Positions 1 to 11,827 are shown, numbered from the stretch's first letter. The stretch is DNA of 64,000 nucleotides from Incurvaria masculella (GCA_946894095.1 OX335642.1:14457021-14521020); one strand, 5' to 3'. Made by a program: numbers and translations. Notes: a model not told the origin generated them from the letters alone.

Positions 1-837
1 TTCTTTAAAAACTATACAACGAACGATTTTATACGTATTTCGAATTTATTGTTTAGCTTTTGTGTGAATGTAAAAATTATAAATGAAAAAAAAATGTGCT
101 TCTAATATTTGCAACATTTTACAAAATTTCACAGAATATAGAGTTTGCGGTCAGGTTCCAATTTCAGAAAATAAAATAGAATTTTCATTATTTGCTTTGC
201 AGATATTATGAAAATAGTACAAAAAAAATATATTTACACAGTTCCGTAAATAAGAAATTGTTGCAGATTCACAGAAATAATATACCTAAAATTAGCTAAC
301 ATATAACATTTTTAAATAATATTTCTAAATATTTGTTTAGGAGATATCATTTTTTAAACATATTTCATATTTTATATCTATCTTCCGGACCCCCCAAAAT
401 GTTGCAAACTTAATGTACACACGTCCACATGAAATACTACGTTTATGAGAAAAAATAATGCATTTCGGATTTAATGTTCTTCTAACTGCTGATTTAAGGC
501 TAAAGTTCCTGGAGTAATAAAATATTATTAGATTTTAAAATATACGATAAACATTGTTTGGCACCACAATGGGTGCCTAATTGTCTTGTTCTCTCGAGCC
601 GGATGCAACACAAAATCCACTGGTATGAACCGTTCCGCGCTGACGAGGCCTGGGCGTCTTTCATTGTAGCAGCACCACGTAGGCAAAGTCACTCATCCAG
701 TCAAAACTATCTAGACAGAGATGTTGTCTCGCGGCTGAGGCCTGAGCTAACCCGCGAACCCGGACTAAGCCAAGGGGCCCGCTCTTGTGACGTCACACTG
801 CTTTCCATACTAATGGGATTTTACTGAGAGACGGCCT
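1..837. other. AT-rich stretch, nothing recognised
   Basis: Bases 1-540 are strongly AT-rich with no repeat I know. A more GC-rich part at 560-830 is open for 89 codons but shows no domain or codon signal, so it is left uncalled. Confidence 0.5.
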
Positions 838-1388
838 ACAGTAAATTAAGGCGGAAACAAGACTCGGCAAGTAGCCATAGGCTGAGATAAATAGTCGTAA
901 CAGAAACTAAGACTAACGAAAAGTAGTACGGCACTTTAACACATTTTGTATGAACGAAATTACAAAGTAATGCAAAGTGACGGCACAAAGTACTACTTTT
1001 CGTTAGCCTTAGTTTCTGTTACAACTATTTATCTCAACCATAGTGTCAGAGCCACAAGCAAAAATAAAACTAAAAAGCTACGATTGTAAAGATTGAAAAG
1101 ACAAGAAGAAGACTATAATTTTACATTGTTCCATATGAAAACGATGAGCGGGTTCTCAAAACAATTTTTAAAGAATTTTTCTCTTATGTTTGGATTTCTT
1201 CACACCTTTTTTGAACAGTTACAAAAAATAAAAAGAGCTAGATTTGTAGTAGATAAGTGCATTATATATATATTTTTTACATTTTGTATGTATTAAGTGT
1301 AAGTAATTATTGTGGAATAATTCAACAATATTTTTTTTAATAGACTTTTTTATGTTTTCATTGATGTTTCCGCCTTAATCTAACTGTG
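838..1388. mobile_element. TIR DNA transposon remnant (MITE)
   Basis: The ends are inverted copies of a 21-bp sequence containing ATTAAGGCGGAAAC (838-858) and its complement GTTTCCGCCTTAAT (from 1366). The ~550-bp interior has no transposase domain; a 67-codon AT-rich ORF inside is not convincing. A second hairpin element sits inside it (883-1036). The superfamily is not identified. Confidence 0.7.
883..1036. mobile_element. Hairpin MITE nested in the TIR element
   Basis: Two 46-bp arms (883-928 and 991-1036) are near-perfect inverted repeats beginning TGAGATAAATAGT, around a 62-bp spacer. The small size and long arms are typical of a foldback MITE inserted into the surrounding element. Confidence 0.75.
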
Positions 1389-1785
1389 GCAAGCATTTAA
1401 CGCCGTGTAGTTTATATTGTATAGATAAAGCAGTTTTTAAAAGTTATTCGGTTCGAACTCGTTTTTTATATCAGCGAGCGATGGAAATTGCGTATTCAAT
1501 TATAAATATTACACCAATAAATGAAATATGGTAATATAATTCAGAGAAAATAATCATTTAACGTTGTAATGGTGACGGGTTTGTAATGATAAAATTGTTT
1601 CGATGATTTAAACACGAGAGAGAAGTTTCGCGCAATTTGTTATCGGACAACCGATCCATGCTGAAACAAGGATATTTCTTAAATCCACCCAATTAATATA
1701 CCGTAGTTTTAGCACTGTTCATGCAGGTGTCATTAAAATATTCGCTTTTCTGATGATATTCCAAACATTTTTCCAATACCAGTTC

Positions 1786-1941
1786 TATGTAACTGGATAT
1801 GGATGGCTAATACCATACCTACTGTCGTGATATTAGCATAGGATATTGGTGCCATGCCTGGCATCCTGGCATCTTTCTTATAATGCATGGGCTGCATTGA
1901 ACTGGATCCGGACAATTTTCATTGCCACAAACCCGGGTCTA
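1786..1941 (-). mobile_element. SINE fragment, common-tail family
   Basis: The minus-strand copy begins, read on plus, with the family 3' end (TAACTGGATATGGATGGCTA) and continues through AGGTGCCATGCC-like and TTGAACTGGAT motifs to ACCCGGGT. It is the 3' half of the SINE seen intact at 40110-40500, diverged and 5'-truncated. Confidence 0.75.
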
Positions 1942-2654
1942 CATGTATAGGCTCTTACGGCATGAACGGGAATAAACAAAGTTCAGTGGACACACTTGTA
2001 TTATCTTTGCGTGCCGGAATCTACACAACATACTTTTTATTTTAAATAACTGGACATAACTAAATAAGAGTTTCGTGGGACACCCGGTTGGAACGAAGCT
2101 GACTTAATCATCCCTATTCTCAACGTCTCGAATAACTTTCACAAATCATTCTTTACGAATATAAAATAGCAACGAGAATATGTGAGCATTATGACGCGCA
2201 AAGCTTGCTTAATACATAGCTTATAGTGTAGTAATATACATATACATAGAGATGAGTTTGATAACGGCGAATGCCGAAATATTACTGCTTTTTACGATAT
2301 CTATGTTATGTTTCAGGATCGGCTCCCGATTCCCGATCCTGCACTCCCTGCACCCCATTGCAGCTCCAGGGGCGCGGCTCGCGCCATCCGATCCGCATAG
2401 AGACGGCGGCGCGGGACACAAGAGGGGGCGTTCAGCTACATACAACCAGATTAGCTGTTTTTCTCATTTATTTAATTATTTATTTATTCATTTACTTATT
2501 TAGTTGTTTTCACCGTATTGGTTCTGTAGGCAGACATAATATTAATAACAACGATTGTTGTTTTTGTGTTTGTTGTAGAGACAGCACCATAACCACATAT
2601 ACATAGACATACGTTTGTACTTTTTTCGACGCTCAAGCGTTCAAAGGGTAGTTA
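1942..2654. other. No gene; short unique GC-rich patch
   Basis: Mostly AT-rich. Bases 2300-2430 are GC-rich with several CpG sites and match no repeat in the window. Overlapping ORFs here on both strands look accidental. Confidence 0.4.
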
Positions 2655-2733
2655 ATATCACAGCTACTGTTATATTAGTCCAGCACAATACATTTGAACA
2701 AAGTACCATGCCAGGACCTTCCTTATACGGAAG
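2655..2733 (-). mobile_element. Short SINE fragment, common-tail family
   Basis: Contains diverged CTGTTATATTAGTCCA and the conserved GCCAGGACCTTCCTTATA block of the SINE body, minus orientation. Confidence 0.6.
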
Positions 2734-3031
2734 CAATGATAATAGAGTGCATCATTAAATAATCATCGACCTCACTCAATACAGGGTATAATGGGCGAAT
2801 GTACAATTTGGCGCACACTCCTCACATGGCACCGACAATGAGACGGCCCCTCTGCAAGTCTATGCTGAGTGAACAATGGCGTAGGATGTGCTAGCTGATC
2901 ATTGAATACTTATTGCGAATAAGTCACCCGACGGATAACAACTAGAACGTCTATCAAACCGAAGTGTTTTGTAGGAACATAATGTGTCAGAAATATGAGA
3001 GATGAATCGGTGTGATCGCTCTCTATTTCTT

Positions 3032-3575
3032 GTTTTTGTAACTGGACATGAATGGCTAATGCCACACCTACTGTCATGATATTAGCCCAATGCCTGGCGT
3101 TTCTGAGCCGCAGACAGTTTGCAGGGTCCCAAAGTATGTTCGACAGGGACTTCATAGACGATACTCTGTGGAACTTGCCCTTCCAACCTATATCCGGAGC
3201 ACCTGCCGCACAGAATCAGAGCACCCCTTGTAGTTGGCTTCATTCATTCACAATCATTTCTAAAAGTCATTTATTTCTCTGCGGCACCGCCAGGATATGG
3301 AACTGTCTGCCGGCGGGGACTGTCTCCAAACCTACAAACTGGGACTCTTCAAACGTAAATCCGTTGGTATGGTGCCTCGGTGAGCGTTTTTTTTTTTGCG
3401 AGTTGAGGTGGATTTAGTTTTTCTGAGCACCTTTGGTTTCTCAGCAAAGCCACACATACTGGTTATTTCATAGAACAATTATTGGATTGAGGACGATTAC
3501 CATTTCGACTATCGTTCATTCAATGCGACGGTACCAACCCGGGCGGGATTAACCCTACCACCAAGTAAATAATAA
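3032..3575 (-). mobile_element. SINE (common-tail family) split by a LINE fragment
   Basis: The SINE 3' end lies at 3032-3099 (TAACTGGACATGAATGGCTA), and a more 5' SINE body segment lies at 3488-3575 (GGTACCAACCCGGGCGGG, CCTACCACC). Both are in minus orientation. The 390 bp between them is plus-strand LINE 3' sequence, so one SINE copy seems to have been interrupted. Confidence 0.6.
3100..3440 (+). mobile_element. LINE 3' end: reverse-transcriptase-ORF C-terminus plus 3' UTR
   Basis: In the frame around 3270-3320 the sequence encodes GTARIWNCLPAGTV, resembling the TAR(L/I)WNSLP motif that ends many CR1/Jockey-type LINE polyproteins. It is followed by a 3' UTR with GGTATGGTGCCTCG and GAGGTGGATTTAG. 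The same motif and UTR recur at 52500-52860, and UTR parts recur at 17193 and 22560. 5'-truncated and dead. Confidence 0.7.
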
Positions 3576-3991
3576 ATTACGAATCCTTTAGTCATTGTAA
3601 GTAATACAGCCTAGTAACTAGAACTAACTACCAATTTGGTGGAATAAGGTCCAAGTTTTCACATTTGCAGTATTTATTGATTAAATATTTATTTGTTCGA
3701 AGTCTTGGAACAGTGGTGTGACAATAGTGGCTGAAAGTATTACCGCGTTCAGCCTCCTAGCCTAATCCACGTCGCGCGTCTAGGACTAGGTGACGAGGAT
3801 TTTCAGACTTTCAGCGCCATTACCGAGGCGCAGAGAGCATCAAATATTTACCTCGAACTGTGGCGGCGGTGACGCGCGCGTCAGCCTGGCAGGGCCATTG
3901 ACACAACACCAGTGGCGTAAAAATACACGGGCCCCTGACTCCTGGGCCTTGCCCCCTGGTCGGGAGGGCCCGAGCACAGGATAATCCTAAC

Positions 3992-4180
3992 ATTAAGAAC
4001 GGACCTTCTTATGAGCACGGCTGCGTTGAACTGGATGAAAAACATCGAAATCTCTATGGCCGCTTCTTTTCATTCAATGCAATGGTACCTAACAGGGGAA
4101 GGGGAACTAGAGTTTTACTGCGAACCATCGCAACTCGCATACTAATTTCGTATTTTCATTGCTGGCTGTTTTGCGTTTAA
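3992..4180 (-). mobile_element. SINE fragment, common-tail family, tRNA-head subtype
   Basis: Minus-strand copy with TTGAACTGGATGAAAAACA and GGGGAAGGGGAACT. Beyond the body, at about 4126-4180, it keeps the linker also found at 9876-9930 in a copy with a tRNA-like head, rather than a 5S-like head. Confidence 0.65.
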
Positions 4181-4189
4181 AAAACTTAT

Positions 4190-5215
4190 TAGAATACAAC
4201 GCGACCGTGGTCGAATTACCTAATGACAGGTATATTTTACATTGGATCTTCTACATCATCCGTTTTTTTTTTTCAGAAACGGAATTCACGACATCCTGAA
4301 ACCGTATCGTACAGTCCTATCTATCTATCCTATCGTTTAAGGTAGTCGTGCCGACATCACACCCGCAGGCCCCTTCGCCTTGAAGGAAAAGCGATTTAAA
4401 GATCAATAGGTTTCCAGGCGAATGTTCGATTTGCGGAGATAAACGTGAGTGTTCTGGAGGTCTCGTTGTTTCTTTTCGTGAAAGATTCGTCTGAAAAGTT
4501 TTGTTTCCAACTAAGGTACCAATACGCGAAAAATAACCTCGTATTTTAAATGCAATGTGCCAATTGTAATCATATAAATATTTCTTCTATGATAATCCAA
4601 ACGTGCGTTTTGGTTTTAACAATGCATTTTGACTTATTCAGTGTCACAAAACCCTGAAAAGGCCTCCTCACATGTTAACCTTAATAAAATTAACTTTTGA
4701 AAGGTAATCGAACTGAAACGGGAAATATCAAATGATACTATAAGTATCCACTTCCAGATAAGGATGGTCACCCAGGGAGGAAAATGACCACAAACGCAAA
4801 ACCTGTAAGGTTGAGAGAGGCCTAAGCCCTGGAGTGCGTGGCACCATAAGGATTTAAGATGAGCTTAGGTCAAAATAGCGTAATGAGTGTGCTAGGAAGG
4901 CTACAATAAATAACAATCAATAATCAATATTAATTTAATTTCATGTATGCATACACATAGGATCGCCTCTTTTTTATTTTTATAGAAAAACTTTTTTATT
5001 TATAGGAATACAAGATATCTGTCTACCATTTATCTAAAGCAGTATCCACGTCCTCACTTCGCAGAGGCCAATGGGGCGTTTCGCTCAGATGGGCAACCTC
5101 ATTTAGGCGATGTCCTTCCGCCCTTCCGCGCGCCTCATAATCCTTGTAACGAAGAGCTCTCCTTCGGTAGGCGGGTGTGGGGGTGGCGAGGGGTCGGGGG
5201 TGGAACCACCATACA
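4190..5215. other. No gene recognised
   Basis: AT-rich intron-like sequence. A polypyrimidine-AG at about 4263-4276 resembles a splice acceptor but has no open coding sequence after it. GC-rich sequence at 5030-5200 is unique and unassigned. Confidence 0.4.
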
Positions 5216-5352
5216 CTTAGGGCCGAGTGCGCGAAAGGACACAAAATCAACGTCAAAGTATGATTAAACACGTCACTTTGTGTGGACAGTATGGAAGGAA
5301 TTCTATGCGGTTCACTAAAAGAAAGGTGTTTGAACATTGATTAACTCAGCTG
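5213..5352 (+). repeat. Dispersed repeat F, copy 1
   Basis: About 140 bp from CTTAGGGCCGAGTGCGCGAA to GAACATTGATTAACTCAGC. A clear second copy in the same orientation lies at 55860-56002. Probably a truncated MITE; no intact TIR seen. Confidence 0.65.
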
Positions 5353-5494
5353 TTTCTTCGTGCAACCGGGGCTAAGAGTGTAAAAATACTCCATACCAAA
5401 TGTACAGACATTTGTTATTTTACTGAAAAACACCTCTGAATCGCCATGTAGCTGCAAAAGTATGATCTTATGTTATCATTTTAGTTTTATTTTG

Positions 5495-5690
5495 AAAAAA
5501 AAACCGGCCAAGTGCAAGTCGGACTGGCACACGAAGGGTGCCATCGTACAAGATTTAACACAAAAAAATCACGTTTCTTGCATGGGGCCCTCCTTTCATT
5601 TTTATATTTTTTTTATTTTGCCTATTTGTTGTTATGGCGGCAAAATATATACACACTCTGTGAGAATTTCAGCTGCAAGTAATAAAATGT
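5495..5690 (+). mobile_element. Microsatellite-type lepidopteran element, 3'-truncated
   Basis: Begins AAACCGGCCAAGTGCAAGTC, then GGCACACGAAGGGT, CAAGATTTAACACAAAA and CTATTTGTTGTTATGGCGGC, and stops after ACACTCTGTGAGAATTTCAG, before the ACGG microsatellite seen in complete copies (42072-42410). Confidence 0.8.
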
Positions 5691-5819
5691 AATATGTAAA
5701 ATGTAAGAAAATGAATAGCAACCAACGATTAAATATAGTGGTATTTGTATCAGCCAAATAAACGATATACATATACAAATCTCCCATGCACTGAACAAAT
5801 ATATATCTTCAAGTGCGTT

Positions 5820-6090
5820 CGGATTGAACTGCGCTGAGAGTTCTAATTATCTGCCAGTACCTGTATCAACACGGCCCGGTTACCTGTCGCCGAAAGGCGA
5901 GCGGCGCGCGTCGCCTTACACAAGGGCGCGTCCGCACGCGCCCTCCCCCCCCCTTCCCGCGCCCTTCCTCACCGCGCGCCGTGAAGCTGGCAGGTCGGGC
6001 GGCGCGTGCGGGCGCCGACAATGCCCGCGCAGTGGACCGAACGACGCTAATACCATCGCGCGCCTCTTTCTCGGAGGGGTAGGCAAGGAT
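5820..6090. other. GC-rich unique block
   Basis: Dense CpG and C-runs; open for 90 codons on plus only because stop codons are rare in such sequence. It matches no repeat in the window. A regulatory role is possible but unsupported. Confidence 0.35.
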
Positions 6091-6342
6091 GATTAAAACA
6101 TGATTAAATTTTCGTCATGCATGTCTTCATACATGCTCCACGATGACGGGTCACGTAGCTGACCTTTCCGACGTTGTAGATTCTTCAGCCGCCATTTCTG
6201 ATTTCAGTTTCCGTTTCCATTTCTGATTTCAGTCAAAAAGTTCTCTACATTTTTTTGGGGATAATGGAAACATGATTAAGAGAAAATATGTTGTAAGCTA
6301 GAAGTGGAAAAATCCTTAAAAGTATAAATGCATTTTTTCATT

Positions 6343-6398
6343 TTCTAATCGTCAACACTCAGCTGGTTTACTTGGGGTGTCTCCACTGACTAGTACGA
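6343..6398 (+). mobile_element. Relic of TTAA MITE family 2
   Basis: TAATCGTCA, TTACTTGGGGTG and GACTAGTAC lie in the order found near one end of the intact copies at 34383-34861 and 45670-46149. Heavily diverged and truncated. Confidence 0.45.
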
Positions 6399-6739
6399 TA
6401 CGCTTTCCTGATGCATTAGTTAAATATAAATGATTACATATATGTACATTTCATTACCTACAATAAAGTCCACGGCCATACCAATATTGACAATGACAAT
6501 AGAACTGTGCAAATAACACGACACTGAGAAGCCCCCCAGCGTTCGGAAAAAAAACCAATGACAAAACATTACATCCAACAACTTGAAATGAAAACTGAAG
6601 ACAAATAAAATAATTTACATAGACAAACAGCATTTTGTGAACCGGCCAGGAGCGCGCTTCCCACCTAGCTACAGAGCGTCCTACGTGACATGTGTCGTCA
6701 CGAGGCTGGATTATGATAACCATCTATAGATGACATCTC

Positions 6740-7050
6740 ACATCCACGCGCGTCACCCCTTCCAGGGTCGCTCGCGCCAAAACCGACCTTGGATCCTGCA
6801 GGAAAGATCGACATTTGTTCGGCCGCCGGCGGAGGTTACTGCGTTAGGGTTGTCGACGCGTAAACACGGTAGGGGTGCCTCTGAAAAGACAATTTAACCC
6901 TAAAAAACGGCGCACGGACATTAATCCGCATGTAATATCGCAAATTTGTCATCGCTCCGGCGAACGCGGCGGCGGCGCGCGCATCTGTCAATTTCGGACG
7001 GCCATTTGCTGACAATGGGTTTAATCATCGAGTGCAGTATTCATGCGGAG
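6740..7050. other. CpG-rich unique block, candidate regulatory sequence
   Basis: Non-repetitive, rich in CpG, with no long ORF and no TE hallmarks, within otherwise AT-rich intron. Conservation in related species would decide whether it is an enhancer. Confidence 0.35.
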
Positions 7051-7149
7051 ACTGAGATGATGTACGTAGGAGTAAATTAGGATTCCAGATTTGCGCAAAG
7101 TCCACAGAAATTTTCGCAAATATATTTAATTCAAGTGTAGTTGTGCGAT

Positions 7150-7222
7150 AAGGAGCGTTGAGGAGTTTTGGATGAGTGACCATTTTGGGCCGATGAGGCT
7201 GGTCGCGGTTCGAATTCCACGG
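7150..7222 (+). mobile_element. 5S-derived SINE head fragment
   Basis: Contains TTTTGGATGAGTGACC, matching the 5S rRNA box C region (cTTGGATGGGTGACC), followed by the SINE-specific GCTGGTCGCGGTTCG and ATTCCACG. Only the 5' part of the element is present. Confidence 0.65.
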
Positions 7223-7739
7223 CTACTTATTATCTGAATATTCGCAGAAGGTTCTGACCATAGCAAAGAGGATTTTTTTTAAAAACATGATCATTATTTT
7301 CTAAGAAATTCGAAAGATGTGTAGCAAAGGAATAAATAAACGAGTACGCTATTAAACTAAAAAAAAAAACAAAATAAGAGAAGTAATCTTGCAAAAAAAA
7401 GACAACTGTATAACAATTCATATGCATCGGCATGTTGAAATTTGATCTTGTAAAAAATGTTTACCCCAGTCGCCAAAATGAAACTACTAAACAGCCTCGT
7501 CAGTACGTCGACAAGTTTATTTGCAAGCCACTCGACAGCTCAATACCGATCCATACATTGTTCACTCCCCTAGAGTTTTTTTTCCCCATTTTAAGTAAAA
7601 GCAAAATCATCGGCGACACAGCGACATCCCCTATTTGAAATTTATATTTAATAAAAAAATAATCATTCAAAAGGGACCCCCTTTCAAATGAGCAGCGCAC
7701 AATGCCGCTGGAGAGGTCATTAAAATAGGGATCCGTAGT

Positions 7740-8110
7740 CAATAATTCGTGGGGAGGAATCTTTGCGAGCAGTCGCCTTCGGGACGCCATGCGAGCGTAA
7801 TTGGAGAGTTGTATGATTGCGCACGCCGCGGCACTCGAGCGAGGGTAGGCAGAAATCGCATTCGGACCCGCGGAGGCGTAAAGCCAAGGGTTCCGTGCGC
7901 GGGGAGACAGCGGCGCGCCGTAATTAAGGACAAATACGGAAAAATCGATGTCGTGTATTACAGTGTTTTCGCCGTTTCCACTCTGAAATTACGGCCGCCC
8001 ATTAGGTTATTTTGCGAGTTGCGCAATTTGTGCGGAGTCTGAAATATTGACGGCGGGCGTGACAGGCGGGGAAGGGGCCATGAGAAACGGAGCGGACGGG
8101 CGCAGGTGCG
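7740..8110. other. CpG-rich unique block, candidate regulatory sequence
   Basis: About 370 bp of CpG-rich, non-repetitive DNA open in parts on both strands without codon bias. No TE ends. Probably non-coding; it could be an enhancer or internal promoter of the host gene. Confidence 0.35.
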
Positions 8111-9099
8111 GCTATTAATGTTGACTTAGGGAAAAAAGAAAAACGGATAGAGTTTGCAGGGGTGAATAGAAATGGGAACGATATGATTGGTTGGGAAAAA
8201 ACAAAAATAATACAGAAAAGTGTTTCCAAAATATTGAAAATTACAAAGAAAAACACATACACACCATTAGAAAATGCAAAATGTACGTGAAAATCGATGT
8301 ATAGAGCCCACATACCGAACGTCTTTTCTAATAGTTAAATTGTTTTCTGGGCCTTCTTTGATAAATCGAGCATTAAAATGCCATAGACTGCGCGACAGTT
8401 ATCGGTGGACTTTACATGGACGTGGACATTCGGTATACGCAGTGAAATGACCGGCCTGTCAGCTTCTCCAGAAGGCAGACTTCCGGGACGGGAAGGTGTT
8501 CCCGCAACGTCGTGCGTAGCCAAATTTGTCACCACGCCAACTCGACCGAAGGTTTACATTGAACAATATAACAATATTGGATACATGTTAGATGGCCGGC
8601 AGTCTTTGTAAAATAAACTGATATTTGTTACAAAAATCAACATAGGGCATCAATTGTTACTTTTCATGAATTTATATTACCTTAGTGTTTATCTGCATCA
8701 TCAATAGTAAATACTTCCAGTTAATATTACAAGAAGTCAAAATCATATATTTACAAAAACCGGTACCAATAACTGTGTAATACGTATGTAAACAGTGGCA
8801 ACGCTTTTGAAAACTTAGACTAAGTGGACGTTATAAAAAGGGTCAGAAAAGTTTCTTGTCAGTCCTTCTTCGCTGTGATTGTTGAACTAGCTAATGAGAA
8901 AATATGACAAATCCGAGAGCATTGTGCTGCCTATGAATTATGAACATACAATAACCAATTCACGCACTTGCCTGCATCTGGATTTTAGAAAATAATGGCA
9001 TATTCGGCACAAAATGGCGACTTGAATAGCAACTCGTCTTGTTGCAAAAAATACCGTGAACCCATCTAGGCAATTGAGTTACATAGCCTACGAGAAGAA
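8111..9099. other. No feature recognised
   Basis: AT-rich, with a modest CpG patch at 8400-8530. ORFs there overlap on both strands and look accidental. Confidence 0.4.
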
Positions 9100-9102
9100 T
9101 GA

Positions 9103-9135
9103 ATATATAAGACGGCTACAAGCGCGCCCCAGTGT
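9103..9135 (+). promoter_or_regulatory. Possible core promoter (TATA box plus initiator)
   Basis: TATATAAG at 9103-9110 is followed 26 bp later by CCCAGTGT, similar to the insect initiator core (CAGT), at the edge of a CpG-rich unique block (9110-9320). No convincing plus-strand coding exon follows. Chance TATA matches are common in AT-rich DNA. Confidence 0.2.
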
Positions 9136-9420
9136 AGCGAGAGGGTAGGCACTTCTAACGGCTATTCCCCAATCTGTGGAGGCGACTATTACCGCTAATG
9201 GAGCCGTGCTGACACAATCTCACATAATCCCGAGTGTCCTCGCGATGCACTAGCGAGGTCCTTATTGGATTAGCGGCGACGCATCAGCGCAGCCTGTCCC
9301 AGGGGACCGGCCGGCCCAAAAATGGCCGCATATAATTTACGTGATTTTTTCGTGATAATAACACGCGGAGTACAATGCCGATCAATGCTTACAGTTGTAA
9401 CGACTTTAGTACTGAATGCA

Positions 9421-10095
9421 TTTTTAGGGTTCCGTACCCAAAGGTCCCAACGGAACCCTATTACTAAGCCTCCGCCGTCCGTCCGTCCGTCCGTCTGTCA
9501 CAGGCCTGTATCTCAGTAACCGTAACAGATAGACAGCTGAATTTTTCACAGAGTGTGTATTTATTTTATTTTATTTTTTTATTTTTTTTTATGTGACCTG
9601 ACTTGGATGGCTAATACCACACAACTACCGTTATGATATTAGCCCAATACACCACATTCCCGAAGGAATTTGGTGCCATGCCAGGACCTTCCCTTTATGA
9701 GCACGGCTACATTGAACTGGATGGAAAACACGGATATCAATTTTTCATTGCCGCTTCGACCATCTTTTCATCCAATGCGATGGTACCAACCCGGGCGGGC
9801 TTAAACCCTACCACCTAGTAGGGGAAGGGGACCTACAGTTTTACATGGATTCCGAACCATGGAGCAGCTCGCATTCGTGACGAAATGCACTTATCGAACT
9901 CGGAAAGAGAAAGACAGTGGTGCATGTCGGTATTGAACCCAGGCCTCTGGTACGCTAGGCCAGTCCCCGCGCCACTAGGCTACGAGCCGCTCAACAACAA
10001 CAAATAGCTTTGCCGCTATAACAACAAATAGGCAAGATTAAAAAATAATTACAATAAAAGGGGACCCCCATACAAAAAGACGTGATCTTCCAGGT
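9421..10095 (-). mobile_element. Microsatellite-type element carrying a nested SINE
   Basis: The minus-strand copy starts on plus at AGGGTTCCGTACCCAAAGG with a CCGT microsatellite and TCACAGAGTGTG. It resumes after about 440 bp of SINE sequence at CAACAAATAG, CATACAAAAAGACGTG. The two halves are in correct order and orientation, so the SINE at 9560-10000 inserted into it. The far 5' terminus is missing. Confidence 0.75.
9560..10000 (-). mobile_element. SINE, common tail with tRNA-like head
   Basis: From 3' to 5' on the minus strand: T-rich tail, common SINE body (9590-9876), a ~55-bp linker, then a tRNA-like head at 9930-10000. Read on minus, the head has an A box (GTAGCCTAGTGGC) and a B box (GGGTTCAATACC) with tRNA-like spacing. 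The copy at 40110 instead has a 5S rRNA-like head on the same body. Confidence 0.72.
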
Positions 10096-11277
10096 AGGTA
10101 GCCACATTGAAAACTAGAATTAAAAAAAATCTATTGTTCTAAGTAACACAAAAAACAACAGGCATCAAAAAAATAATGTTACAAAATTAAAAATAATTAA
10201 TGTTTTTAATTAGAGGTTTCAATAAAAAAAATGTGATTGGAGGTTCAGCGATAGAGCTGCCGGATTACAGCCACCAGTTCCAAGTAGATAAGTGAGACCT
10301 GCCTGACAGGATGAAGTCGAAAGGCAACCACCACCTATTTATGAAATTAGAGATGTTTAAACGCGCTACAACAATATGTCTAGGCGGCTTCGTTGGGATG
10401 TTTTATTGTGTGTGCGTAAAAAGCATAGACCTAGCATAGCGCGCTCTGCTTTCAAGACGAACAAAGCGTGGGAGTGAGACGTCAACTCAACGTATTACTA
10501 CCACGAGTTAGAGGGAGATGGAACACATCTGCCCGATGAGACCACTTCTGAAACCGTTATCAGCACATTTTAGTCGCGCTCGTGGAATGTGAAACGTTTT
10601 TTTGTGAAATCTTTATGGTGTTTCTAGTTTTACTTAAAGAAAGCATGGTGACCTGTACATTTATAGATTGTTTAGTAAACGGGAGTAAAAAACTCGGAAA
10701 AAAACCCTTTTTTGATAGTAAATAAGGGCTGACGCATTGGTTCTTTGTCGATCAAATTTCTTAACTTTTTCTCAATAATTCAAAATAATACTTAAAACAT
10801 AACTTCATATCATTATTTTGAAGCCACACAGCGATTTAGAATTCTTTTTTGAGTAAAAAAGAAATTTCAGTATATTTCGTATGAAACGATTTTGGTCTCA
10901 TCCGTCAGTGGACTCTGTATGTCTATACATTCTAAGCCTATGGTTAAAAAAATCCCTTTTTATAGATAAATGCAATCGATGGTAAGCTGTTACGATATCC
11001 TAACCGAGGTAAGGGTGCATTCCATAAGGGTATTCGCGCACAACGCTGTGCAATTGGACTTCGGAGGCAATTTGTAGCGAAGAGCGGCTCTTCGCTGAAT
11101 GTAAAAAGACCGCTTCATCTGGCTGAGCCCGCCCGCCCTGACAGCCGCCCGCCCTGCCTCCGTCGATATGCCGCCCCACGTAGCACCTCGCAAGAGGGAA
11201 GTGCCCACATGAATCTCGGCTCAGATAACCGCAACATTTTTACCGACTACAAAATAGGAGAATGTTATCAATGAGAA
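10096..11277. other. No gene; one short hairpin
   Basis: Mostly AT-rich. 11076-11096 is a 9-bp-arm hairpin (AGCGAAGAG/CTCTTCGCT). A GC-rich patch at 10990-11215 has a 72-codon minus ORF without support. Confidence 0.4.
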
Positions 11278-11827
11278 TTAGGGTGGCCCAACCCGCTCAT
11301 CTCCCCATACAAAAGGGGAAAGAAGATCACGCCCATATTTCTTGTCAGAGATCCAAAATTTTGCTCCAAATAGCTTGATTTGATCGAACTAGATGTCTGA
11401 TGACCATTGGCATTGTAAAATTGTGTTTGGTTTCTAAGTTATAAGGTCCGAAAGTTAGAATTTTTCGCGCGTTTTATACGATAACTTTGGAGGTGAATTA
11501 CACAATGATAAAGTAAGAACATCGTAAAAATATTAGTCATCAGACATAGCTTATTTAATCAAGGTTTATGATCTATTTGTTTTTTGTTAGATTTTTGACT
11601 ACAGCGGTCGTGGTTTACTTTTAGCTATAAGTCGTTTTGAAATTAAAATTTTCGTAAATCTTACCAAATCATACACTATGCACATTGTCTTTTTTGTGGA
11701 CATGTTGCATGTTCCTCATCACGGAGCCTGTCTTATTCTTTGAAACAGAGAAGGTCCCAGAGCGCAACAGCACGGTTTTGTACTGTGCCCGCGAATGAGT
11801 TAGGCCCGCCGGGTTGGGCCGCCTTAA
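11278..11827 (+). mobile_element. TTAA MITE family 1, copy A
   Basis: A 550-bp element with 14-bp inverted ends GGTGGCCCAACCCG / CGGGTTGGGCCGCC, flanked by TTAG (mutated) and TTAA. TTAA target duplications suggest mobilisation by a piggyBac-type transposase. It has no transposase ORF. It contains a subterminal hairpin around GCACGGTTTTGTACTGTGC. Confidence 0.85.
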
